From NCBI GenBank assembly GCA_003223395.1, contig QHUZ01000042.1, positions 1-47,220 on the forward strand: a stretch of 47,220 nucleotides of DNA, written 5' to 3'. Each line of letters starts with the position of its first letter. Within the stretch, counting starts at the first letter, position 1. The stretch comes from Gemmatimonadota bacterium (GTDB taxonomy: Bacteria > Gemmatimonadota > Gemmatimonadetes > Gemmatimonadales > GWC2-71-9). This document shows, one piece after another, positions 23,332-32,443 of the stretch. Made by a program: the position numbers and the translations under genes. Under the pieces are notes generated by a model that had not been told where the DNA came from, ran no database searches, and saw only the letters and a list, made by a program, of their open reading frames with translations.

Positions 23332-23550
23332 ATGAGTCTCGATGTGCGGTTTCCGATTGGCGGGATGTTCTCGATCGTCGGCGCGTTACTCGTCATCTAC
23401 GGCGTGCTATCGGCCCCCGCGATCTATGAGAAATCGCTGGGGATCAATGTGAATCTCTGGTGGGGCCTCGTCTTGCTCGTGTTCGGCCTCGTAATGCTCG
23501 GATTCGCGTTTCGCGCCCAGCGCGCAAAGCCTCCGACTATCGGCGAGTAA
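23332..23550 (+). CDS. Small two-helix membrane protein
   Basis: 72 residues with two membrane segments (G-M-F-S-I-V-G-A-L-L-V-I-Y-G-V-L and W-W-G-L-V-L-L-V-F-G-L-V-M-L-G-F) and a basic cytoplasmic tail. A GTG three bases earlier is an equal start. It follows the symporter by 7 bp and is probably its co-expressed partner. I do not recognise a named family. The 3' end overlaps the convergent serine hydrolase by 14 bp. Confidence 0.7.
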   Translation: MSLDVRFPIGGMFSIVGALLVIYGVLSAPAIYEKSLGINVNLWWGLVLLVFGLVMLGFAFRAQRAKPPTIGE

Positions 23551-24814
23551 CCAGCGCCTGATAGACGAGCGTGGGGAATTTCCCGCCGATGTCTGCGCGA
23601 TTCGGTAGCTGATTGATCATGAACACGATGACGAGGTGCTCCACCGGATCGACCGCGTATTGGCTCCCGTACGCTCCGCCCCAGCTGAACGTCCCGACCG
23701 ATGCCATGCCATTCGTGCCGTAGCGTTGCACGATCCCGAACCCGAACCCGAATCCATTGGCGCCGGTCGTGTCGAACAACATGCCGCTCTGGTTGTGCGT
23801 CATGAGGTCGACTGTGTGCGGCGCGAGAACGCGCACGCCGTCGAGCTCGCCCCCGTTGAGCAGCATCTGGAGAAAGCGAGCGTAATCAGGAGCCGTCGAG
23901 ACGAGTCCCGCTCCTCCCGCGAAGCTCTTGCGCGGGCCCGTCACGTAGTTGCCCTGGCCGCGTGGGCCGTCCGGGGCCCGATACACGTGGTTGGTGGAGT
24001 CGCTCGCATAGACCGTCGCGAGCCGGCCGGCCGCCGCAGCGGGGACAAAGAAGAAGGTGTCGTTCATCTTGAGCGGACCGGTGATCCGCGTCCGGATCAG
24101 CTCATCGAGCGGCATACCAGACGCCCGCTCGGCCACGCAGCCGAGGATATCGGTGTTGTAGCCGTAGACCCAGCGCTCGCCGGGTTGGGCCACGAAGGGC
24201 AGGGTCGCCAGCCGCTCGATCGTCGTACAGATGGGCTCATCCTTGTCCGCCGTGTACCAGCCCCATCCCGCCGCCGGCCCGAGGCCCTGCGCCGAGTAGA
24301 GCGGCGCGACCAGGGAGTCGGTGCCGTAGGAGATCCCCGCCGTGTGCGTCAGCAGATCACGGATCGTGATCTGGCGCGACGCCGGCTTGATGACGCGACC
24401 GGTGTCGCTGCGGGTCGCGACCGTGGTGTGCGCAAATCCCGGGATGTAGCGGCTCACCGGATCGGAGACGGAGAGCTTTCCCTCTTCCATCAACGAGAGA
24501 ATCACGACCGTGGTGAGCGCCTTGGTCTGCGAGGCGATGCGAAACAGGGTAGCCCTGGTCATGGCGCGGTGGGTCGCGAGATCGCTCCAGCCGGCCGCAT
24601 GCTGATACACGACATTGCCGTTGTGTAGAACCAGCCCCACCGCGCCGGCGATCTTCCCCGAATCGACGTACTGCTGCATGAGCCGGTCGATGCGCGCGAG
24701 CCGATCGGCCGAAAATGCGGTGGGCGCCGGGGCTCGCCGCGCGGGCCGCTGGGCCGGCAGCACTGCGGGACCGATTGCCAACAGCACCAGAGCTAGAATC
24801 CGAGTGCGATCCAT
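23537..24814 (-). CDS. Serine hydrolase of the class C beta-lactamase/esterase family
   Basis: 425 residues with a signal peptide ending about A-Q22. The nucleophile motif S-x-x-K is S95-Q-T-K98; the second motif region is V-Y-G-Y-N-T-D-I-L-G, the EstB-like form. The C-terminal H/W-x-G-type motif is W-G-G-A-Y-G-S. Members are periplasmic esterases, D-amino peptidases or carboxypeptidases more often than true beta-lactamases. GGAGG precedes the ATG. The start overlaps the end of the GH5-like gene by 22 bp, so it is the last gene of the Sus-like operon. Substrate unknown. Confidence 0.85.
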   Translation of the reverse strand: MDRTRILALVLLAIGPAVLPAQRPARRAPAPTAFSADRLARIDRLMQQYVDSGKIAGAVGLVLHNGNVVYQHAAGWSDLATHRAMTRATLFRIASQTKALTTVVILSLMEEGKLSVSDPVSRYIPGFAHTTVATRSDTGRVIKPASRQITIRDLLTHTAGISYGTDSLVAPLYSAQGLGPAAGWGWYTADKDEPICTTIERLATLPFVAQPGERWVYGYNTDILGCVAERASGMPLDELIRTRITGPLKMNDTFFFVPAAAAGRLATVYASDSTNHVYRAPDGPRGQGNYVTGPRKSFAGGAGLVSTAPDYARFLQMLLNGGELDGVRVLAPHTVDLMTHNQSGMLFDTTGANGFGFGFGIVQRYGTNGMASVGTFSWGGAYGSQYAVDPVEHLVIVFMINQLPNRADIGGKFPTLVYQALVTRR

Positions 24815-27351
24815 TCGACCTCCACGCCGTAACCGCCGGGTTTAGCCGCGACGCCGTCCTCACGCCGCAGCGATAGCTGCAGCCGCTCCACGTGCTCGAG
24901 CCGCGGGCGGTCCGCGGCACCACCGCGCCCGTCCGCCGGTCCCACCCAGTAATTCCACTCGCCAGGGAATCCTTCCGGCAGCAACACGCCGCGGCCCGCC
25001 GTGAACTGCGTGAGCGGAATGGTGCGCTCACTCCAGGTGCTGTCCACCGGTAGCGCCGCCGTCCAGCTCGTGCCGTCATCCTCCATCAGCGTCAGGTGCA
25101 GGGTTTGCCGGGCGCCGAGGCCATGCAGTCGCAACCGCACGTCTTTCGCGGCGGCGATGGTTTCCTGTCGTGCCTGGACCCGCGTTGTGATCACGAGCGA
25201 TGCTGTATAGTCAGGAGGACTCCAGCCGCTCGTATCGACCGGCAGCTCGAGGTGGAAGATCGGTTGGCCGGTCACCGGCGAGAGCGCGACGCGAAACAAC
25301 CCGCGGCGGCCCGCGTCACCGATGCGCGTGAACGTCAGGCGGGCGGCGTCGGGGCCAGGGTCGAATAGCCGCAGCGGGGTCCGCGCCTCGACGACGTCGA
25401 ATCTCCACGTTGCCTGGGAGTTGTAATTCCAGTCCGTCGGTTTGCCCCGTGTGCCGGCCGGGAACGTCACCGCCGAGTCGCCCCGGTAGACGGTGATGAC
25501 GAACTGGTACGGCCCCTCGCGGAGCGAGCGAGCGGGGATCGTGGCTAGGTAGGCGTACCCACCCGCGGGACGCATCCACAATTGTCGATATGAACCGGCG
25601 GGAGATGGGCGCACGAAGACCTTGGCTGAGTCGGGCGGGATTTGGTCAACAATGCGCGCCTTCAGTTCAACAGCATTGCCGGCAACGTATTGCGGCTCCG
25701 CCACCGAAAGCACCGAGCGCGGCATGCTGTCCGTCGGGGGCGCGTGGTACTCCTTGAAGCCGAGATTACCGATCCGGGCCGGCAGTGTTGCGACATCGAC
25801 CGGCCCAGCAGCGCTCAATACGTACACGCCCGGCGTGACGGTGAATCGACCAGCCGCGGCGCGTGCTATCTGCGGGTTGCCCGCCGTGACCGGCTGAGCC
25901 GAAAACGACGGGCCAAGATCCGGCAGCGTGATCGTCATCGGCCACGCGCGGCTGATCGCCCGCGTCACGACCTTGTCGGGGCTCGGCGGCTCGAATGGAT
26001 CACGAATCGGGACGGCGTCGGGATAGACCTCCAGACGCCAGACTCCGGGCCGGATTTTGTCGAGAAAGTAGATGCCGGTTCCTTCGTAGGTCACCGTCGC
26101 CGAGGAACCATTCCCGGCGATGCGCTGGAGCGCCGCGGCATCGGGCGGCTTCGCGTTGGTGGAGCTCGTGTACATGAATGCATCGCGGGCCACCAGCTCG
26201 CCCAGATCGCCGTCGTACGAAATGTGGAAGTCGCCGAACCGCGTGTTCCGCGGATACGCACCGTACGACTGCATCCGCGGCAGGCGTCGCATCGCCTCGG
26301 CGGCGATGATCGCGCTCATCGCCTTGCGCGGCGTGTAAACCAGGTTCAGGAAGTGCGTTTGCCACCCGAGATTGCGCGACGCGGTGGCGAGCATGTCGTA
26401 GGCGAACATGGCGGCGAATTGCGTGCCTACCGCACGGAATGTGCGCGCCATCGCGGGATACATCGTGCCCGTACGCAGGTCAGGGCTGTCGAACTCGTAG
26501 ACGATGCGCGGTAGGCGCGCGAGCTCGGGACGCAGCATGTCGGGATAGGCGTCGGTGCCGCGGAGGTAGTTGCCCTCCAGCTCGTGACCGGCGTTGAGGC
26601 CGGTCGGATACCAGCCAAACGTGATTCCCTGCGCCTTGGAACGCCGGATCGCCTCGCCGATCCGGAAGTCCTGACTCACGTTGTAGAAGATGAGCTTCTG
26701 GCACCCCGTGCTGCGGACCGCGGCGGTGAGCGCGTCGATGTACTGGATCGAGCCCTGCAGATCTTCCGGATGGTGCCACGGTTCGTTCACCAGCTCGATG
26801 AAGATGATCGACGGCTCGTCTTTCAGCGCGACGTGGGTGTACGGGTTCACGTGATTCAGGATCTGGCGGAGGTAATTCACCTGGGCGGCGAGCGCCGCGG
26901 GGTCGGTGCCCATACGACCTTTGCCAAAGCGCCGGCCGAATCCGGGGGCCGTCGTGTCGTCGAGGGCATCGGGCCAGTTGGAGCCATACAGCTGAATCGG
27001 GCTGAAGAGCATGAAAATGCCGCGCTCTGAAGCGCGAGCGATGAGGTAGTCCAGGAGATCCAGGTGATCGTTGGCGAGGAGATTGCCGGCGCTGTCTGAC
27101 GCTTCCCAATCGCCCCAGAACGTGAGTCGCAAGCCATCCCAGCCCATCCGCGCGAACTGGGCCATATCCTCATCGATCATGTGCTTGCGGTCTGCATGGA
27201 GATAACCCGCCGCGCGATAATCCGACGCCGTCGTCAGCACATAGTTCGCGCCGAAAAGGGTGACCTCCGTTCGATCGCGTTGCCAGCGAATCACACCCTG
27301 GTTGTCGAGGTAGACGCCCTGACAGAGCGCGAGGATCGTGATCAGGATCAC
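24793..27351 (-). CDS. Large GH5-like (clan GH-A) glycosidase with C-terminal beta-sandwich region
   Basis: 852 residues. After a short hydrophobic start, residues about 20-400 form a GH-A barrel: L-R-L-T-F-W-G-D, acid/base Glu190 in E-L-V-N-E-P-W, and probable nucleophile Glu286 in I-V-Y-E-F-D-S-P. The second half (about 400-850) is beta-rich, with carbohydrate-binding-like stretches near the end (R-L-Q-L-S-L-R-R-E-D-G-V...V-E-V-E-W-I). The subfamily and substrate are not identifiable by eye; a cellulase- or mannanase-like beta-glycosidase is expected. The GTG start overlaps the acylase stop (GTGA), giving tight coupling in the Sus-like operon. Confidence 0.72.
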   Translation of the reverse strand: MILITILALCQGVYLDNQGVIRWQRDRTEVTLFGANYVLTTASDYRAAGYLHADRKHMIDEDMAQFARMGWDGLRLTFWGDWEASDSAGNLLANDHLDLLDYLIARASERGIFMLFSPIQLYGSNWPDALDDTTAPGFGRRFGKGRMGTDPAALAAQVNYLRQILNHVNPYTHVALKDEPSIIFIELVNEPWHHPEDLQGSIQYIDALTAAVRSTGCQKLIFYNVSQDFRIGEAIRRSKAQGITFGWYPTGLNAGHELEGNYLRGTDAYPDMLRPELARLPRIVYEFDSPDLRTGTMYPAMARTFRAVGTQFAAMFAYDMLATASRNLGWQTHFLNLVYTPRKAMSAIIAAEAMRRLPRMQSYGAYPRNTRFGDFHISYDGDLGELVARDAFMYTSSTNAKPPDAAALQRIAGNGSSATVTYEGTGIYFLDKIRPGVWRLEVYPDAVPIRDPFEPPSPDKVVTRAISRAWPMTITLPDLGPSFSAQPVTAGNPQIARAAAGRFTVTPGVYVLSAAGPVDVATLPARIGNLGFKEYHAPPTDSMPRSVLSVAEPQYVAGNAVELKARIVDQIPPDSAKVFVRPSPAGSYRQLWMRPAGGYAYLATIPARSLREGPYQFVITVYRGDSAVTFPAGTRGKPTDWNYNSQATWRFDVVEARTPLRLFDPGPDAARLTFTRIGDAGRRGLFRVALSPVTGQPIFHLELPVDTSGWSPPDYTASLVITTRVQARQETIAAAKDVRLRLHGLGARQTLHLTLMEDDGTSWTAALPVDSTWSERTIPLTQFTAGRGVLLPEGFPGEWNYWVGPADGRGGAADRPRLEHVERLQLSLRREDGVAAKPGGYGVEVEWIALGF

Positions 27352-29477
27352 GGGTGGTACTCACGCTCGGTGTGTCCGACGAGCTGTGAGCGGTAGAAGT
27401 AGACATCGCGCAGCCGGCCGGACGCGTAGCGCTCCGCCTGGTCGTTGAAGTGCGGCGACTGCGACGCGCCGCTTTCGCCCCCGGCGGTGACCGCCTGCGC
27501 CCGCACGCTGTCGCCGAATTCCACGACCGCAACGAAGCTGTTGCCGCTCGTGCCGTACCACTTCTTGGTATTGGGATAGGCTCTGGCGCCGAACGCCGCC
27601 AGCGAGCCCCAGACGCTCGCCGTGAACGGTACCGGGATGCTTGGGCCAGCGTCTTCGAAATGCGGCGCGATGTCGTCGTTGATCCGCTGGAAACGGTTGA
27701 TCCGTCCCCACGGCGTTTTCCACGTCCCAAAATCGGCGCTCAACGCGTCCACGGCGTCCGCGAGTGAGCCGAGCAGCTCGGCGGGTGCGGCGCGCGAGGT
27801 GGCGACGTATTGCATTACCGAGATGCCGGCGGTGCGGGCGTCCCGCGACACACGCCGGCCGATCCGCTCACCCCAGAAGACCGCAAGCGAGGTGGGGACC
27901 GATTCCGCACCCCAGCGGTAGTCCCAACCCCTGAGCAGCGCGATCGGCTCAGCCAACTTTGCCTTCAGCGAGTCGGACGTTGCCTGATCGTACGCCGCGA
28001 GCAGCGGGGGGATCATGCGCTCGAAGGCGGGGAGATAGCTGTCGAAGGCGGCGGCGGTCAGCGAGCTCGTAGTCCAGTCCGTCTTTCCAGCGAGCACGCG
28101 CAAGGCGTGATAGCCGCGCGCCGTCTCTTCGGTCCCGGTTTCGACGTAGCGCGGGAAGCTCGCGCGCTGCGGGCTCGACCCCTCCCCAGCCGCTGACCAG
28201 GGCCAGTTGTTCGAGTTGTAGACCCAGCCGCTCGCCGGGTTCACGACGTTGGGGGTCTGGTCGAACGACAGCACGCCGCGGTAGACGGTCGCCGGATTGC
28301 TGCCGTCCACCGGCTTTGTCCAGTCGAACGACGTGTCGCGGCGTGGGATGTAGTTCGAGTGGAAGTACGCGATGTTGCCGGACGCGTCGGCGAAGACGGT
28401 GTTGTTCGAGGAGTTGGTATGCAGCTCCATGATTTGGCGGAACGCCGCGATGTCGCGCGCCTTGGTCCGCGAGTACGATTGGATCAGCGCGTTCATATGG
28501 TTCTTCATCAGGCTGATGCTTACGAACCGGTCCCCTTCCTTGCGGATGACGGGCCCATGTTGTGTATAGGAGACCGTGAAGGTTTTCCGCGCCATGCCGG
28601 TATCGGCCTTGAACAAAACCGTGATCGTGCGGGAGCGCCTCCCCTGAGTCTCCAGAAATTCGTCGATGTTGTCTACGCCGCTCGAGGTGTGCATCCAACC
28701 CGCGGTCGCGTTGAACCCCTGATAGATGAAGAACTGTCCCCACGTCACCGCGCCGTACGCGTTCAGCCCCTCCTCGCTCACCATCTGGAGCTCAGACCGG
28801 AAGTAGAACGACGTGTGCGGATTGATCCACAACAGGGCATGATGATTGGCCGCCAAACGCGGCGCGATCGCGATACCGTTCGACCCCGAGGGATCGAGCT
28901 CGAACTCGTCGGCGTCCCCGTTCCGCGTGCCGGGTCCCGAGCCGTACAACGCCTGCAGGTCGCGGGGGTTGATCCGCTCGATGTCGCCACCGATGCTCCC
29001 CTCGGTGAACGACAGCGCCATCCACGGCTCGAAATGCGTGATCACCCGCGGCTTCACCTCGGGGTGCTTATAGAGGAAGTAGTTCAAGCCGTCCGCGAAC
29101 GCGTCCATCAGCTTCCGCAGCCAGAGGGGACTTGCGCGGTACTCCGCGCGCAGCGAGTCGGGGTCGATGTACAGCCGCTGCCGCAAGTCGGTGTACAGCG
29201 CTGACTCGCCTTCGGCCTCGGCCAGCCGGCCGAGCGAGTTCAGGTAGTTGGTCTCGATGCGGTTGAAGTCGTCCTCGGCCTGCGCGTACTCCATCCCGAA
29301 GACGGCGTCCGCGTCGGTTTTGCCGAAGACGTGGGCAATGCCCCAGTCGTCGCGGATAATCGTCACTCCTTGTGCGCGGCCCTGCCAGCGCGCCAGATCG
29401 CCCCCCCCGCGCTGCTGGGCGGGCGCGGCAGCGGCAAGGCACAGGGCACTACTGACGAGTAGCAGTATCGATCGCAA
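27348..29477 (-). CDS. Penicillin acylase-family Ntn hydrolase, secreted
   Basis: About 709 residues with an N-terminal leader ending A-P-A-Q-Q. The alpha chain has D-D-W-G-I-A-H-V-F-G and E-Y-A-Q-A-E-D-D. Autoprocessing should occur before Ser199 in D-P-S-G-S-N-G-I-A, which becomes the catalytic N-terminal Ser of the beta chain; H-A-L-L-W-I-N-P-H follows as in the family. Members cleave amide-linked acyl groups (penicillins, acyl-homoserine lactones, lipopeptides such as aculeacin). Start choices are TTG 29477 (AGGT upstream), GTG 29513 or TTG 29525; I use the first because it begins the leader. It overlaps the end of the amylase gene. The substrate is unknown. Confidence 0.85.
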   Translation of the reverse strand: MRSILLLVSSALCLAAAAPAQQRGGGDLARWQGRAQGVTIIRDDWGIAHVFGKTDADAVFGMEYAQAEDDFNRIETNYLNSLGRLAEAEGESALYTDLRQRLYIDPDSLRAEYRASPLWLRKLMDAFADGLNYFLYKHPEVKPRVITHFEPWMALSFTEGSIGGDIERINPRDLQALYGSGPGTRNGDADEFELDPSGSNGIAIAPRLAANHHALLWINPHTSFYFRSELQMVSEEGLNAYGAVTWGQFFIYQGFNATAGWMHTSSGVDNIDEFLETQGRRSRTITVLFKADTGMARKTFTVSYTQHGPVIRKEGDRFVSISLMKNHMNALIQSYSRTKARDIAAFRQIMELHTNSSNNTVFADASGNIAYFHSNYIPRRDTSFDWTKPVDGSNPATVYRGVLSFDQTPNVVNPASGWVYNSNNWPWSAAGEGSSPQRASFPRYVETGTEETARGYHALRVLAGKTDWTTSSLTAAAFDSYLPAFERMIPPLLAAYDQATSDSLKAKLAEPIALLRGWDYRWGAESVPTSLAVFWGERIGRRVSRDARTAGISVMQYVATSRAAPAELLGSLADAVDALSADFGTWKTPWGRINRFQRINDDIAPHFEDAGPSIPVPFTASVWGSLAAFGARAYPNTKKWYGTSGNSFVAVVEFGDSVRAQAVTAGGESGASQSPHFNDQAERYASGRLRDVYFYRSQLVGHTEREYHP

Positions 29478-30798
29478 TGGCTGACCTGGGTGAGAGGATG
29501 AGGTGAATTGCACCGACGGCGTCAACGACCACCGAACTACCAGTCAGCAAATCGAGATACGTTCCCGCGGCCATGCCTGTCGAGAGCGTTGTGTCGAGCG
29601 GATTCGTGCCGTTGTTGATCGCGACGAATCCCTTGGTGCCGCGCGAGAAGGCAATCGCGTTGGCACCGTTGTCCCACCAGTGGTTCACGTCGGTGCCCGC
29701 GACGACATGGCGGAAGCTCACCATTTTCAGGATCGACGGATCGCGGTGCTCACAGACCCACTGGCCCGCACTGGCGGTCTCGAGGCTCGAGGCACAGGCG
29801 ACAGGCGTCGTCCAGCCATTCGCGTCCGAGGGTGGACCCAACGAGTTCTCTGACGGGCAGCTGAACGCGTAGCTCGAGAGGACCGACGGATAACCGTAGG
29901 GCTGCGCCAGCATCCACACGTTCGCCATACGGAAGACATTGCCGTCGCGGTAGCTGATGCCGCACGGCGAGAGCGCTTCGCCGCTGCCGCCCGCGACTTC
30001 CAGATACACGTAGGGCCGCGGCTTTCCGGCGGCGCTCATCGTGTCGTTGACGATGCGCAGGATCTCGTCGAGGTCCACCTGTTGAATGTGCTTGGCCGCA
30101 TCGATGCGGAAGCCGGCAACGCCGGCACGAGCCAACGCGATGAGGTACGCCGCGATTTTCTGGCGCACGGACACGAGCTCGGTTTTCAGATCGGGCAGGG
30201 AGAACAGCTCGCAGTCCTGCACGTTCGCCGCGCTCTGGTAGTTGTTCACCTGGCATGGCGTGTGGAAGTCGCTGGACGAGTAGAGCCCCGGGTAATCGTA
30301 CTTCGTGTAGTTCGTGCCGTTCGATCCGACGCCTGGGCTCGGGAAGTTTGTCATGTGATTGATCACGGCGTCCGCGATGATGCCGACGCCCACGGCGTTG
30401 CAGCGCGTCACCATGTCGGTGAACTCGACGCCTGTGCCCGAGCGGCTGTGCTCGAGGCTGTAACTCACCGGTTGATAGCGCTCGCTCCAGTCGTGGCTCG
30501 GGACGATGCTGTGCTCCTGGGGCGGCGAGATCTGGACGGCGTTGAACCCCGCGGGACCGAGCACATTCTCGCACTCGGCCGCGATATCGGTCCAGCGCCA
30601 TTCGAAGAGATGCACGAAGACGTCACCGGCGGCCATGTGCCCGCTGGGGCGATAGGTCGTCGGGAGTGTGGGGCGCGGCGGCGGGGGCGGAGGTGGATTG
30701 CCGGGCGGCGGCGTCGGCAGGCTCTTCCCGCACGCCGCCGCGAGAAACACAAGCCCCGCCGTGAAGGCAGTTCGCGACACGGCGGGGCTAGAGAACAC
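29449..30798 (-). CDS. Alpha-amylase (GH13, animal/Streptomyces type) lipoprotein lacking region IV
   Basis: 449 residues: lipobox A-A-A-C at about 23, a proline-rich linker, then V-F-V-H-L-F-E-W-R-W-T-D-I-A and V-Q-I-S-P-P-Q-E-H as in animal and actinobacterial amylases. Region I (D-A-V-I-N-H), region II (G-F-R-I-D-A-A-K-H, Asp233) and region III (V-Y-L-E-V, Glu267) are present. After G-E-A-L-S-P (residues 274-278) the sequence jumps to I-S-Y-R-D-G-N-V-F-R-M-A-N-V-W-M-L-A-Q-P, which in homologues comes after region IV. About 60 residues, including the N-H-D aspartate, are missing in frame. It may be inactive, a binding protein, or an assembly deletion. It follows susD by 14 bp. Confidence 0.85.
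   Translation of the reverse strand: MFSSPAVSRTAFTAGLVFLAAACGKSLPTPPPGNPPPPPPPRPTLPTTYRPSGHMAAGDVFVHLFEWRWTDIAAECENVLGPAGFNAVQISPPQEHSIVPSHDWSERYQPVSYSLEHSRSGTGVEFTDMVTRCNAVGVGIIADAVINHMTNFPSPGVGSNGTNYTKYDYPGLYSSSDFHTPCQVNNYQSAANVQDCELFSLPDLKTELVSVRQKIAAYLIALARAGVAGFRIDAAKHIQQVDLDEILRIVNDTMSAAGKPRPYVYLEVAGGSGEALSPCGISYRDGNVFRMANVWMLAQPYGYPSVLSSYAFSCPSENSLGPPSDANGWTTPVACASSLETASAGQWVCEHRDPSILKMVSFRHVVAGTDVNHWWDNGANAIAFSRGTKGFVAINNGTNPLDTTLSTGMAAGTYLDLLTGSSVVVDAVGAIHLILSPRSAIAIDTATRQ
30752..30789 (-). promoter_or_regulatory. 12-bp perfect inverted repeat in the amylase start region
   Basis: AGCCCCGCCGTG and its exact complement CACGGCGGGGCT are separated by 14 nt. In the mRNA this hairpin begins 9 nt after the first base of the amylase start codon and covers the leader-peptide codons, just after the susD stop. 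It could damp translation or cause partial termination between susD and the downstream enzymes (inference). Confidence 0.5.
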
Positions 30799-30812
30799 TC
30801 CTCATTTCCGCG

Positions 30813-32402
30813 TTAGTAACCCGGATTCTGGTGGAGATTCGGGTTGGCCGAGAGCTCCGACTCCGGGAGCGGATAGAGGTTGTACTTCACATCGAGCGAC
30901 GTGCCCGCCTGCGGGCCGCCCTTCCATGACCACACGTACGTGTTGCCGGTGAACTTGCCGAAGCGGATCAGATCCACGCGGCGATGGGCTTCCCAAAGCA
31001 GCTCGCGACCGCGCTCGGCCAAGATCGAATCGAGCGGCGGGAGCTGGGCGAAGTTGCCGTTGGTATTGCCGTAGCCGCGCTGCCGGATGGCGTTCAAGTA
31101 GTTCAACGCGGTGGTCGCGTCGCCGCCGCCACCGCGCAGATTGAGCTCGACGTACATCAAGTACGCGTCGGCGAGGCGGAACATCGGAAAGTCGGTATCG
31201 GGGAACGTGCCGTCCGAACCCGGCGCACCCGTCGACGTCACGTTCGCGAACTTCGGAGCGGCCACGCCGTCGGTAAAGTTTGTGAGATTCGGCATCGGGA
31301 CCTGGCCCGTGACCACGAAGAACGATGTCCGGGCCGTGTCGTTCGCCCCATCGTAGTTGTTGTACGCCTCCGGTTTCAGCCGATTACCCCACCAGCAGCC
31401 GCCGGCCGCGAGCCCGTACACCGTGGGGCTCATCGAGCCGCCGCAGGCCGCGTGGATCAGGAACGTCGTGTTGCCGTATGCCTGCGTGTTCTTCCCGTCC
31501 GACGGGACCGGGAAAATGATCTCGGGCGAGGTGTTGTTGTCGGCCAAGAAGTTGTTGCGCCAGACCGGAGCCAAGCTGTAGTCGTTCGAATTGATGACGG
31601 CCGTGACTTCGGCCATCCCGTCGGACCAATGTTCCTGGCCGGTGTACACCTGCGCGTTCAGATACACGTTCGCCAGGAGCATGTGCGCCGCCCATTTGTT
31701 CGCGCGACCGTAGGTGGAGGCGTTGTGCGGCGGCAGGTCGTTCATGATGGCGTTCAGCTCGCTCACGATGTAATCGAAAATCTCCTGCTTCGTGGCCTGT
31801 TGCGGCGGGGTGATGAGCGGACCCGTGACGAGCGGAATATTCCCGAAGAAATCCAGGCCGTGCCAGTAACTCAGCGCGCGCAGGAATCTGGCTTCGGCGC
31901 GGTACTGCGCGATCTCTGCGCGGAAGCCCGGGTCGTTCTGGCCGCGCTCGGCGAGCTTCGCATCTTCACTCTGCCGCAGGAACTCGTTCGCCAGCGCGAC
32001 CTGGAAGTACACGCGATAGTACATGCCCTTGACGAAGGCGTTGTTCGCGGCCCAGAGCGCCGTGTTCAGCTCCTGAATTGACAGATCGCCGCCCCACGCT
32101 ACCGCGGCCTCGTCGGTCGGCAGCTCGTTCAAGTTCCAGAGCAGACGGACGTAGTTGCTGAATCCCTCGTCAGGGAAGACGGCGGGATCGATGTCCGGCT
32201 GTCCCGCTCCGCCCTGCTGCCCGGTGACCGCCAGTCCCGCGTAGATCTTCGCGAGGAACTTCTTGTACGAGCCCACATCGGCAAACACGTTGCCCTCGGA
32301 GATCGTGCTCTTCGGCTGCACGAGCGTGTCGGTGCAAGCGCCGACCGTCAAAAACAGGAACGCCATGGCGACGGTCCAAGCACCGCGTGTTCTGTTGTTC
32401 AT
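30813..32402 (-). CDS. SusD/RagB-family outer-membrane lipoprotein
   Basis: 529 residues: lipobox (L-T-V-G-A-C), then the TPR-like helical SusD fold with the early motif F-L-A-K-I-Y-A-G-L, Y-R-A-E-A-R-F-L-R-A-L-S-Y-W-H-G-L-D-F-F-G-N-I-P-L-V and the C-terminal signature Y-L-N-A-I-R-Q-R-G-Y...E-R-G-R-E-L-L-W-E-A-H-R-R-V-D-L-I-R-F-G. It forms the surface lid on the SusC barrel and binds the glycan. AAGGGA precedes the ATG. The susC gene is 41 bp upstream, and the amylase gene follows, which suggests starch or a related alpha-glucan as ligand. Confidence 0.92.
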   Translation of the reverse strand: MNNRTRGAWTVAMAFLFLTVGACTDTLVQPKSTISEGNVFADVGSYKKFLAKIYAGLAVTGQQGGAGQPDIDPAVFPDEGFSNYVRLLWNLNELPTDEAAVAWGGDLSIQELNTALWAANNAFVKGMYYRVYFQVALANEFLRQSEDAKLAERGQNDPGFRAEIAQYRAEARFLRALSYWHGLDFFGNIPLVTGPLITPPQQATKQEIFDYIVSELNAIMNDLPPHNASTYGRANKWAAHMLLANVYLNAQVYTGQEHWSDGMAEVTAVINSNDYSLAPVWRNNFLADNNTSPEIIFPVPSDGKNTQAYGNTTFLIHAACGGSMSPTVYGLAAGGCWWGNRLKPEAYNNYDGANDTARTSFFVVTGQVPMPNLTNFTDGVAAPKFANVTSTGAPGSDGTFPDTDFPMFRLADAYLMYVELNLRGGGGDATTALNYLNAIRQRGYGNTNGNFAQLPPLDSILAERGRELLWEAHRRVDLIRFGKFTGNTYVWSWKGGPQAGTSLDVKYNLYPLPESELSANPNLHQNPGY

Positions 32403-32443
32403 GTGTCCGTCCCTTCGCGTTTGCGAATGTCCGTGGCCATGAT

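Noticed and set aside
21735-23396. Long minus-strand open frame (553 codons) opposite the symporter
   Set aside because: It is rich in Arg, His, Gln and Asp in the way expected for the antisense of hydrophobic codons in high G+C DNA, and shows no domain.
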